This document shows positions 42,726 to 51,179 of a stretch of DNA of 64,000 nt, piece by piece. The DNA is from Pontiellaceae bacterium B1224. Its GTDB lineage: Bacteria; Verrucomicrobiota; Kiritimatiellia; Kiritimatiellales; Pontiellaceae. Made by a program: the position numbers and the translations under genes. Location of the stretch: contig JAROBA010000011.1 of assembly GCA_029432815.1 (NCBI GenBank), forward strand, positions 62,001 to 126,000. The letters are read 5' to 3'. A model generated the notes under the pieces. That model was not told the origin of the DNA. It did no database searches and worked only from the letters and a program-made list of their open reading frames with translations. Numbering within the stretch: the first letter of the stretch is position 1; each line of letters opens with the position of its first letter.

Positions 42726-45700
42726 TTATTCAACGAGTTCAGCCGTAATCCGATAGTAGCAGCTGGACTGTGCCGGATTGACAGACGAGTCGAAGAATGG
42801 ACTGTTCGTGACGGTGGCAATTTCCACGAACGGTTCATTCAGATTTTCGGCTCTGAAAATGGTGTACGTTCGGCCCTCCACCGCATTCCAGGATAGGGCC
42901 GGTGGGGCGAGCGCCTGAACTGCAAAGTAGGAACTGTTGTCGGTGGGGATGGTACCGGCGATATATTCCTGCAGGTTATTCTGACCGTCCAGATCCGGGT
43001 CGGCATCCGGTTCTACGAGATTCTTGAAATACAATGTTTCCCATTGGTCCGACATTAGGTCGCTATCGATATCTGCCGAGTCCGGCACGTTCCATGATGA
43101 AAGTCCGGTGCGCATAAGCGGATAGCCCGTTCCGTCCGCACTGACTGGCCACGGGGATTGATCAAAATAGAACAGCTCATCGACAACAACCCAGGATATG
43201 TCGAGCGGTTTGAGCGGGTCGTCCGAATCCTGAGGGCGTTCGATGGCAACGCGTTCCCCGCGGTCGGAGAGCGATCCGCTGTAGCCGCCAATGAAAGTTT
43301 CGCTGGCGGCGTCTAATCCATAGGCTGAACAGAACAGGTCCAGTTTGACGGAATTGGTTGGGTTGAACGAAAGAATCCAAAGGATTTCGCCGGCGGGCAG
43401 GGTGGTGCCGGCGGGGAAGTCGAATTCAACTCCGCCATCAATACGGTAGGCACCGGTTGCATTTTCAAACGTATGCGAGGTCGATCCGAGATTTTGAATC
43501 TGTATATATTCAAAATCGTTGCCGGGCTGTATTGGATTATACATCAGTTCGCTGATTTGAATCGTGGCCGCAACCGGCACGTTCGCACTTCCAAGGGTTG
43601 GAAGGGTGGTGATCCAGCTTGCCGAACCATCGGGATAGCGACCCCAGGAAACATGTTCGGTATCCGTATTTTCCTGTCCTTTGAAACGGACCACATCCAC
43701 CACGCGTCCGGGTGCGGTGAGCACCACCAGTTCTCCGGCCTTATCGAGGCCGAAACCGCTGATGCGGTCGGGGTGAAAATTGTTTTCATCAAAAACGATG
43801 TAACCATCGGCTGGAATCACGGTTCCAGATGGAATTTCCCATTGGTATAACTCGTCGAGATCATCGCTCAAATACCACCCATTCAGTGTGATGTCCGATC
43901 CGGTTGGATTATAGAGTTCGATTTTATCGTTCGAATCGTAGGGTTCAGCAAGGCCGGTATCGGTATGCGCTGTAATTTCATTCAGCAGAACCGTTTCTCC
44001 TTCTTCAGGGTCCGGGTAGCCGGGCGAGCCTTTGAGGTAGGTGCTCGCGCGCCAGTTACCCCCATAATCGAGCGAGCCGGTTTCCTGACGGTCGATCGCT
44101 GAGTCGAGCGGAACCAGCGAGTGCCCCGCGCCGTCAGCAGCCTGCGGCCAGTTGCGCGCATCATCATACGTGAAGGAAATCAGATCCTCATTGCGGAATT
44201 CGAGATCCACCTTCTCGCCGCTATTGCTGAAGTCACCGCTAAACTCCCCGGCAATCGAAATGCCGCCGCCGGGATATGCGGCATTAAAGCTGTCGATATC
44301 ATCGACCGCGACCAGAAACTCACCCGGGGCAAGACTGGTTTGTGCGGCATTTTTAAATTTAAAGCTGATCGCATTGTCGAACTTGTAACCTTGAAGTGAA
44401 ATGGTTTCGTCTGAAATATTTTTCACCTCAATAAAGTCGTATGGATTTCCGTCGGGGGCGTGATACATCAGCTCGGTCACAGCCAAAGGAATTTCGGGCG
44501 TCCAATACGTCTCTTCAGCCAAGGCGCTCCACTCGCCATTGGTTGCGCGGCAGCGGGCCATGAGATGCGTGGGGCGGGTAATGGAAATAGATCCGGTATA
44601 CGTTGAACCGGCAATGCCACCGCCAATCGCACGCGGGTCGGTACCGTCGGTGGTGTAATAAATGGTTCCCGAACCTGCGCTCAAAAATACGGTGGCTCCT
44701 GAATCAACCCGTCCTCCGGCACGACTCATCAGCGGAGGATCAATGGATGGTATTAATCCATCGGCATCCAGATAACCAATCACTTCATTGCACCGATCGC
44801 CAGAGCGGGAGAACCAGGCCCGGGTGGTTGCGACTGCATCAACCCATGTGTCGCGGTCCAGTTCCGTACTGCCCCAGCGCGCTGCGTTGGCGACGATGGC
44901 GCGGTCGATCTGAGCCGCACGGAAATCCAAACGCGCTTCGCAATTGGTTCGAACCAACACGCCGTCATTATACATGCTTTCATACACCCGATCCGCGTAT
45001 TTGATGCGGTATTCCGCATTCTCGATGAGTTTGTCATGAAGGGTCATTGCGTTGAAATATTCGGGCAACGTGAAATTGCTATTCGTGAACGGGCCCGTGA
45101 AATCCAGCGCTTTGTAGGTATCCAGACTATGTTCACTGTCGTGCTGGATCCACTTGAATCCATCGGGATTGACGCGGTTGTACACGGCATACATGTTGTT
45201 TAATTTCGCGTAACGGCCCACGAACCACGTGATGCAGTTGTCGGATGCAGCCATGTGTTGCAGTACCAACAGGTAATCAATCAGGTTATCGACATCGAGC
45301 AGCTTTTCTTTGGTTGCATCAGGTTCTCCGTTGGCGTCGAGTCCTTGAATGGCAAAATAGTCCGCATCGTCGGTAAAGCCTGCCATCGCCGCAGCGTACA
45401 ACCGGTTGTATGCATCCAGTGTTCCGTCCGTGACTTCGATGGAATACTGGTCCGGCAACCCTCTGCCAATTACCTTGACCGCATCGTAGTCATCTTTGTC
45501 GCCCCCGAAATAGGATGCGGCAAAGGAGGCGACCGGTCGCTCTTCGGTCATGAACAGCCCCCAGTATTCACCATTTAAATAGAGGTGGTAATAGCGGCTT
45601 CGGGTGTAGGTCTGGCCCATTGCGCCCGCGGTGTCGCGCGCGAATACATCGCGCAGAAACGTATTCTTTGAATTGTTCTCTTTCGACCAGCTATAGTTCT

Positions 45701-47465
45701 GCGCCGACCGCAGGTCCACTTTGTCGAACTCATCGACACCCTCTTCTTCGAACAGCGGGAACTTGAGCTTGCCCGCACCGTAGTCTTTTCGGAAAAAGAG
45801 ACGAAAGGAATGTTTGGGATTTGAGCTCGTACGGCTGGCCCCACCTCGGATGCGTAATCCGGCATTGATGTGAAACCCTTCGCTCCCATCGGGATTGATC
45901 AGTTCCGCGGAAGCCGGGACCTCCCAACCGTGCTGGGAAGCATTGACATAAATCCCAATGGCCGGGTCGTACAGGTTTTCATCATCCGTTGTAAGGGATA
46001 TTGTCGGAATGGCTTTCAGTGCATCTTGGACCGAGACCACCTGATTCGATGCGTCAAAGTAGGTCGCGTTTACGACAGCGGAGTCCATGCCGTATTCCAA
46101 TGATTGGCCGTTGATCGATGCTTCTGCTTGGGAGCGGTTCGCGACATCGTCGACGAAAATATAGGTGTCGGTACGTGGGAACGATGGCTTCCAACCCTCT
46201 GCGAAGGAGCGGACGCGGAAACACGTTGTGGCGGAGATGGTGATCGGCCCTGTATATTCGGGGCTGCTCTCGGTGGGTTCAGATCCGTCGGTTGTGTATC
46301 GGATTGTGGCGCCGGGCGTTACGTTCGACACGGACACCTGAAACGGGCTGTCGTGAAAACCGCGTGCCGGCGTTGTAACCGGGGTTTCTACATCGCCCAG
46401 ATAGGTAACGTTTGCATTCGCTGTTCCGGGCGTGCTGTAACCAAGCATTCCAATTGCAGATGCATCGATATCTCCATCGGCAAAGGTTGCTTCTATCTTC
46501 GGCATAAAAATGAGATCCGAAGAAGTGAGTCCTTTATTCAGGCCATGAATCGCCAATATATTTGCCCCAGAGTTCAATGAAGAGATATGGGACGTCAGAT
46601 CAAAATCTACAAAACTTACAGCTGAATCATCGCTATGCAGTGTTCCTCCGCTATCCCACGCCAATGTGCCCGAGACATTCGCCGATGCGACAAGATCTCC
46701 GTTGATATAGGCCGCGAATCCGTCATCGTATTTCATCTTTAAATTCAGACTGGTGGCCGCTTCGGCGCTTTCAACTGAAAAGGGAACGCGGATGTAGACG
46801 GATTGGTTAACGCCTTGCATCGCCATAACATTCAGACCGATGAGACCTGTATAGTCAGTATCCTCGTCATAACCCACGCCCGTCGTTCCACTCAACCATT
46901 CCGAATCGTCAAAGGCTTTTTCCTGCCAACCTGCAGCATCCGATGCGCTGGTGGGAATATGCGCGGTGCAGGGAGCTCCTGTTTCCAATAAGACGATCGG
47001 TTCGAGACCGCTGCTTTCAAAGCGATAGCCATAGGAGACGTCCTCATCCAACGACGGAAACGTTAGGGAGTGCTCAACCGTACTACCATCCGCTTGAACT
47101 AATAGCACAGATTCGCCGGAAGCGCTCAGCTTGAAATTGGAATGCAGTTCAGCGCCTGCGACAGCTCGGTTTTTATCGGATGCAAAGACGATTAGGAAAC
47201 CCTCGGGAGCGATACTGGTTGCGGGGAACTGCCATTTAACGAGGTTCGTAGCAGTATCGGTTAAATACCAGCCGGTTAAATCGACTGGGCTATCGCTTGT
47301 ATTGTGCAGCTCAATCCAGTCTGGTGAATCTCCGTCTTCATCCTCGAGTGAGCCGCCGTTGTCTGCCACGATTTCACTAATCCATACGTTCTGAGAAAAA
47401 CTGGTTGAAACCGCCATAAATCCGATAAAAAACAGATGCGCAAGGTGTAGTTTATAATGTTTCAT
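42726..47465 (-). CDS. Very large secreted CotH-kinase / lamin-tail-domain protein
   Basis: I use the ATG at 47465 (1579 aa); the longer frame starts with TTG. After a signal peptide comes a lamin-tail domain (VWISEIVADNGGSLEDEDGD; DWIELHNTSDSPVDLTGWYL). Then a beta-domain and a chitobiase-C-terminal-like repeat (ATIRYTTDGSEPTESSP) precede a CotH kinase-like domain at about 540-880 (FRLFFRKDYGAGKLKFPLFE; DLRSAQNYSW; RDVFARDTAGAMGQTYTRSR; GLFMTEERP; WIQHDSEHSLD). A second chitobiase-type repeat and three more lamin-tail domains follow. The C-terminus has an Asp-rich calcium segment (DPDLDGQNNLQEYIAGTIP) and a beta-module ending CYYRITAELVE. CotH proteins phosphorylate secreted proteins in spore-formers; here the target is unknown. 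Confidence 0.85.
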   Translation of the reverse strand: MKHYKLHLAHLFFIGFMAVSTSFSQNVWISEIVADNGGSLEDEDGDSPDWIELHNTSDSPVDLTGWYLTDTATNLVKWQFPATSIAPEGFLIVFASDKNRAVAGAELHSNFKLSASGESVLLVQADGSTVEHSLTFPSLDEDVSYGYRFESSGLEPIVLLETGAPCTAHIPTSASDAAGWQEKAFDDSEWLSGTTGVGYDEDTDYTGLIGLNVMAMQGVNQSVYIRVPFSVESAEAATSLNLKMKYDDGFAAYINGDLVASANVSGTLAWDSGGTLHSDDSAVSFVDFDLTSHISSLNSGANILAIHGLNKGLTSSDLIFMPKIEATFADGDIDASAIGMLGYSTPGTANANVTYLGDVETPVTTPARGFHDSPFQVSVSNVTPGATIRYTTDGSEPTESSPEYTGPITISATTCFRVRSFAEGWKPSFPRTDTYIFVDDVANRSQAEASINGQSLEYGMDSAVVNATYFDASNQVVSVQDALKAIPTISLTTDDENLYDPAIGIYVNASQHGWEVPASAELINPDGSEGFHINAGLRIRGGASRTSSNPKHSFRLFFRKDYGAGKLKFPLFEEEGVDEFDKVDLRSAQNYSWSKENNSKNTFLRDVFARDTAGAMGQTYTRSRYYHLYLNGEYWGLFMTEERPVASFAASYFGGDKDDYDAVKVIGRGLPDQYSIEVTDGTLDAYNRLYAAAMAGFTDDADYFAIQGLDANGEPDATKEKLLDVDNLIDYLLVLQHMAASDNCITWFVGRYAKLNNMYAVYNRVNPDGFKWIQHDSEHSLDTYKALDFTGPFTNSNFTLPEYFNAMTLHDKLIENAEYRIKYADRVYESMYNDGVLVRTNCEARLDFRAAQIDRAIVANAARWGSTELDRDTWVDAVATTRAWFSRSGDRCNEVIGYLDADGLIPSIDPPLMSRAGGRVDSGATVFLSAGSGTIYYTTDGTDPRAIGGGIAGSTYTGSISITRPTHLMARCRATNGEWSALAEETYWTPEIPLAVTELMYHAPDGNPYDFIEVKNISDETISLQGYKFDNAISFKFKNAAQTSLAPGEFLVAVDDIDSFNAAYPGGGISIAGEFSGDFSNSGEKVDLEFRNEDLISFTYDDARNWPQAADGAGHSLVPLDSAIDRQETGSLDYGGNWRASTYLKGSPGYPDPEEGETVLLNEITAHTDTGLAEPYDSNDKIELYNPTGSDITLNGWYLSDDLDELYQWEIPSGTVIPADGYIVFDENNFHPDRISGFGLDKAGELVVLTAPGRVVDVVRFKGQENTDTEHVSWGRYPDGSASWITTLPTLGSANVPVAATIQISELMYNPIQPGNDFEYIQIQNLGSTSHTFENATGAYRIDGGVEFDFPAGTTLPAGEILWILSFNPTNSVKLDLFCSAYGLDAASETFIGGYSGSLSDRGERVAIERPQDSDDPLKPLDISWVVVDELFYFDQSPWPVSADGTGYPLMRTGLSSWNVPDSADIDSDLMSDQWETLYFKNLVEPDADPDLDGQNNLQEYIAGTIPTDNSSYFAVQALAPPALSWNAVEGRTYTIFRAENLNEPFVEIATVTNSPFFDSSVNPAQSSCYYRITAELVE
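43589..43603 (+). repeat. Iterated palindrome TTCCAA-GGG-TTGGAA, perfect
   Basis: In the CotH-type gene; encodes L-P-T-L-G-S. A two-mismatch copy lies at 46095-46109 in the same gene. Confidence 0.85.
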
Positions 47466-47685
47466 ATAGATCAAATCCGTTTACTCAGCTTTTGGCGGCT
47501 ACCTTATGAGTCGTTTAATGGCAGACAACCAATATACCAAAGTGTTCACTAAACCATGTATAAGAAAGGCTATAGACCCTTCTGTACAAAACGGATATGT
47601 CAGCAGATTATATACCGTGTTTCGATGTTTGTTTTTTGAGTTACCAAGGTAATCTTTTTGGCCGGTTAAACTCTGACAGGAAACG

Positions 47686-49434
47686 TTAGGTAATGTTGTG
47701 ACTTTGTTTGATGGATCTGCTGTAAAAATTATCATGTTTGAGCAGATCAGCCGGAGAAGCGTAGTCTATTAATCTTCCGTTATCGAGGATGGCAATCCGA
47801 TCGGCATTTTTCAGGGTGGAGAGGCGGTGTGCGACAATGAAGGTGGTGCGGCCTTTCATGGCCTGATCAATGGCGCGTTGAACATGGGCTTCCGATTCGC
47901 TGTCGAGCGCGCTGGTGGCTTCGTCAAGAATCAGGACCTGCGGATTGCGTACGATGGCCCGCGCAATGGCCAATCGCTGCATCTGCCCGCCCGACAGTTT
48001 GACCCCGTTCACACCGAGGCGGGTTTCAAGCCCTTCCGGCAGGGCTTCAACAAAGTCGCGGGCATGGGCCATTTCCAAGGCCTGGAAAACTTCTTCAGTC
48101 GTGACTTCGAGATTCCCGTAGGCAATATTTTCAAAAACCGAACCGGAAAAGAATACCGGATCCTGGGTTACGACCCCGACGTTTTTACGATAGCTCCGCA
48201 GATCCATCGCCTTCATATTCATTCCATCGAGTTCGATGCTCCCTTCATTGGGGCGGATAAAACCAATCAGCAGGGAGAGCAGGGTGGATTTGCCACCTCC
48301 GCTCGGTCCGGCAATGGCCAACGAGGTGCCGGCCGGAACCGAAAGGGAGAGATTACGAATGGCCGGGGTGGAGGATTCCGGGTAGGTGAAACTGACATCG
48401 TTAAATTTAAAGTCACCGCTGATGTCGGTGTATTCCGGTTTCCCGTTGTTTTCCTCCAGATCGGGAGCACTGAAGATTTCAATGATGGAGTCGAGCGATT
48501 CCCGGGTTTGTAATACTTGCGGAACGAAGGTCAGCAGATTGGCCAGACTGTTGGAGAGGGTGAGGAAAAAGGTGTTAAACATCACCACGTCGCCCACTGT
48601 GATCTGTTTTTTAAAGCAGGCGACCATTGAACCACCCAGAAAGAGCACCTGCATGACGCCCATCACCACCCAGCTGATGGCCGCGAAGAGCTGGGTCAGT
48701 TTGTCGAAGCGAACCCCTTTTTGATAAACGCCCTGGATGCCGTCTTCCACATGGCGAAGCTGATGCTCTTCCAGTCCGTGCGCCCGCGTGATGGGCATCA
48801 TGGTGACCATCTCGTTGAGATGAGAGCTCATGCCTTCCATACTTTTACGATAGTCATTCACGCTGTCGCTCATCTGGCGACGGAACAGGCCGGATACAAC
48901 ACCGCAGAGCGGAACGGTGAGTGCAAAGAACCAAAGCGCCTGAGGGTTGCTACGGGCAATCATGATGCTGGCAATGAGCAGTCCCAGAAAAAAGCTGTAC
49001 CCCTGTTCAAAGGCCAGCTTCGGAAGCAGCTCGATCATTTCAATATCGCGGATGGCTTTTGTGTGGAGCGAACCCACACTGCTGCGGTTGTGATAGTGAA
49101 GGGACAGCACCTGCAGCTGTCGGCAGATGCGGATGCGCAGATCCATTCCGATCCCGCGCGTGAGGTGCACCAGGTTGCTGGTGTAGAAAACGGCCGCTGG
49201 AACATTCTGTAGAAAGAGAAAAATCGCGATGGAAAGATAGAGCAGCAGTTTTCCAATGTCTGGATGATCCGAATAGCCCATATCGATGATACGCGCTGTC
49301 ACAACCGGAACCAACCAAACCGGCGAGGCCTTGAGGGTAATGAAAAACAGCGCACCGAAGATGTGTCGATGTTTGTTGCTGAACAGTTCATGCAACAGCA
49401 CCGATTCGCTGCGGTTTTTAGATGGGGTAAACAT
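47686..49434 (-). CDS. ABC transporter, fused permease and ATPase (exporter type)
   Basis: The 582-aa half-transporter has an N-terminal six-helix membrane domain (about 20-310) and a C-terminal ATPase. Walker A is GPSGGGKST (376-384), the signature is KLSGGQMQRLAIARAI, Walker B is VLILDEATSALDSESE and the H-loop is VAHRLS. The fused arrangement and the lack of a binding protein mark it as a type-I (MsbA-like) exporter of lipids, peptides or glycans; it would work as a dimer. It starts 24 bp after the small secreted protein gene and is the last gene of the lyase operon, so an export role linked to that system is likely. The substrate cannot be inferred. Confidence 0.92.
   Translation of the reverse strand: MFTPSKNRSESVLLHELFSNKHRHIFGALFFITLKASPVWLVPVVTARIIDMGYSDHPDIGKLLLYLSIAIFLFLQNVPAAVFYTSNLVHLTRGIGMDLRIRICRQLQVLSLHYHNRSSVGSLHTKAIRDIEMIELLPKLAFEQGYSFFLGLLIASIMIARSNPQALWFFALTVPLCGVVSGLFRRQMSDSVNDYRKSMEGMSSHLNEMVTMMPITRAHGLEEHQLRHVEDGIQGVYQKGVRFDKLTQLFAAISWVVMGVMQVLFLGGSMVACFKKQITVGDVVMFNTFFLTLSNSLANLLTFVPQVLQTRESLDSIIEIFSAPDLEENNGKPEYTDISGDFKFNDVSFTYPESSTPAIRNLSLSVPAGTSLAIAGPSGGGKSTLLSLLIGFIRPNEGSIELDGMNMKAMDLRSYRKNVGVVTQDPVFFSGSVFENIAYGNLEVTTEEVFQALEMAHARDFVEALPEGLETRLGVNGVKLSGGQMQRLAIARAIVRNPQVLILDEATSALDSESEAHVQRAIDQAMKGRTTFIVAHRLSTLKNADRIAILDNGRLIDYASPADLLKHDNFYSRSIKQSHNIT
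48073..48087 (+). repeat. Iterated palindrome, one mismatch (spacer GGC)
   Basis: TTCCAA-GGC-CTGGAA in the ABC transporter gene; encodes F-Q-A-L-E. A two-mismatch copy lies at 49251-49265. Confidence 0.7.
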
Positions 49435-49458
49435 GTTGAGCTCGAAGCAGGGCGTTAG

Positions 49459-50319
49459 CTAGTTGCGGGGATCGAGTTGGTAGATCGCCAGGTTTTTATA
49501 TTGATGGTGCGAGCCAACCATTCGGAATCCGAAATAGCCTTCGTCATAGGCGGGGAAATCGTCTTCCGTGTAGATTGCTTCTGTTTTAACCCGCTTGCCG
49601 TCTTTGCGAGACTCGACCGTGATGGTGTCGCCCTCTTTGAATTCATAGACCACCTGACCATCTTTGATGTATTGCAGCATGTCGTTGCAGACGACCAATT
49701 GGATCGTGTGCCATTTGCCGGGCTCGATCAGATATTCCGGCTTACGGTCATTCCAGTTCACGGCCATGTGCGGAATGTCTTTGCCGTCAACCCAGCGCGG
49801 ATAGCGACGGAAGCGTGTCGTTCTGTTTTTTCCTCCTCCGGTGCAGGCGTAATAGCCTTCCATTTCGTGATAACCCAGAAAGCCGCCGTGATAGTGCGTA
49901 TCTGTGGTTTCTAAAATTGCATCAAACTTCCGAGGGTCGGAACAATGCCAGAAGTTGTTGATGTCGGTTGCAATAATGCCTTCATCATTCAAGGTTTCAA
50001 GCGGGCAGCGAACCTGATAGACAATCGTGATCGGCCCGCTGAACTTTTTATCCAACCACGCCGTGCAGCCGCGTTTCGGCATATAAAGATCCAGCATTCC
50101 ATCTTTATACGAAATGCGTTCTTCGAATGAAGTATCATCGGTCGAAACCTGAACCACCCAATTCGTTGGATCTTGAAAATCCGTCGAGTAGAGCTCCTGC
50201 CCAATGGTGAACGCTTCCTCGCCATAGCCCAGCACCAACGGACCAGCATCTGTACCGGCAAACGAAGCAAAAGATGCACCGATCAGCACACCTGTCAGAA
50301 TTTGTTTAAATGGATTCAT
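49459..50319 (-). CDS. Small secreted protein, DUF1961/DUF6250-like (concanavalin-type)
   Basis: The 286-aa protein has a signal peptide (MNPFKQILTGVLIGASFASF). The rest is a single beta-rich domain (GQELYSTDFQDPTNWVVQVS; DGMLDLYMPKRGCTAWLDKK; ATDINNFWHCSDP; KTRFRRYPRWVDGK-like block). The layout recalls DUF1961 or DUF6250 concanavalin-fold proteins that occur in polysaccharide loci, but I cannot decide between them. It is about half identical to the upstream neighbour (50316-51179), which overlaps it by 4 bp. The conserved Cys/Trp/His positions (GCTAWL, NNFWHC) may form a glycan-binding or catalytic face. Confidence 0.65.
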   Translation of the reverse strand: MNPFKQILTGVLIGASFASFAGTDAGPLVLGYGEEAFTIGQELYSTDFQDPTNWVVQVSTDDTSFEERISYKDGMLDLYMPKRGCTAWLDKKFSGPITIVYQVRCPLETLNDEGIIATDINNFWHCSDPRKFDAILETTDTHYHGGFLGYHEMEGYYACTGGGKNRTTRFRRYPRWVDGKDIPHMAVNWNDRKPEYLIEPGKWHTIQLVVCNDMLQYIKDGQVVYEFKEGDTITVESRKDGKRVKTEAIYTEDDFPAYDEGYFGFRMVGSHHQYKNLAIYQLDPRN

Positions 50320-51179
50320 TTTGGATCCAGCTGATAGACCTTCAGGTCTTTATACTGATGGTGCGTACGGACCAACCGGAAGCCGAAATAGCCTTCGTCA
50401 TACGAAGGGAAGGTCTCTTCGTTATATTCTTCCTCGATGACAGCACGTTCCCCATCCACTACCGTTTCGACCGTTACGGTGTCGCCCGCCTTGATTTCAT
50501 AAAACACTTTCCCATCCATGCTGTATTGCGCCATCCCGTTGAAGATGACGAGCTGGACGGTGTGCCACTTTCCGGGGGTGATCAGATAGTCTTCATTACC
50601 ATCCCGATCGTTAAGCGCAATATGTGGAAACGGTTTTTCATTCACCACGCGCGGGTACCGACGGAAGCGGGTGGTCTGGTTGCCAACAGCTCCGCCGCCA
50701 CCGGTGCTGGCATAGTACCCCTGCATTTTTCCGTAGCTGCTGAAGCCGCCGTTAAACAGCTCATAGTTGAAAATATCGGTTTCATTATCGACGCCGGAGC
50801 AGTGCCAGAAGTTATTGATGTCGCGTGCCTGAATGCTTCCGCCATTGACGGTTTCCAACGGGCACAGCACCTTGTATTCAATCAGGATCGGTCCTTTAAA
50901 CTTATGATTGAGCCAGGCCGTACAGCCGCGAGCCGGCATATAGAGGTCCAGCATGCCGTCGTGGAATTCAATCACCTCTTTTTCAGGACCTTCCTTCGCC
51001 TCAACCTGAATCACCCACTCATTCGTATTGGAGAAATCGGTTGAATAGAGTTCTTCACCAACGGAGAACATGGATTGGCCGTAGCCTAGCTCTTCCGGTT
51101 TATCGGCAGTCGCACAGCTGCTGAGCAGGGCAACGCTGAAGAGTAGGGGAATAGAAGTGAAGATGTTGAGTTTAGTCAT
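50316..51179 (-). CDS. Small lipoprotein, paralogue of the 49459 product (DUF1961/DUF6250-like)
   Basis: The 287-aa protein carries a lipoprotein signal (MTKLNIFTSIPLLFSVALLS, then SC; LSSC lipobox with Cys about 22), so unlike its twin it should be membrane-anchored. The mature part mirrors the twin: GEELYSTDFSNTNEWVIQVE, DGMLDLYMPARGCTAWLNHK, ARDINNFWHCSG, TRFRRYPRVVNEKPFPHI. It overlaps the stop of the lyase gene upstream by 8 bp and the start of its twin downstream by 4 bp, an operon with coupled translation. A role in binding or cutting the lyase products at the cell surface is inferred. Confidence 0.68.
   Translation of the reverse strand: MTKLNIFTSIPLLFSVALLSSCATADKPEELGYGQSMFSVGEELYSTDFSNTNEWVIQVEAKEGPEKEVIEFHDGMLDLYMPARGCTAWLNHKFKGPILIEYKVLCPLETVNGGSIQARDINNFWHCSGVDNETDIFNYELFNGGFSSYGKMQGYYASTGGGGAVGNQTTRFRRYPRVVNEKPFPHIALNDRDGNEDYLITPGKWHTVQLVIFNGMAQYSMDGKVFYEIKAGDTVTVETVVDGERAVIEEEYNEETFPSYDEGYFGFRLVRTHHQYKDLKVYQLDPK

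Noticed and set aside
46189-46203. Half-palindrome TTCCAA-CCC-TCTGCG
   Set aside because: The right arm has several mismatches; not counted among the 26.
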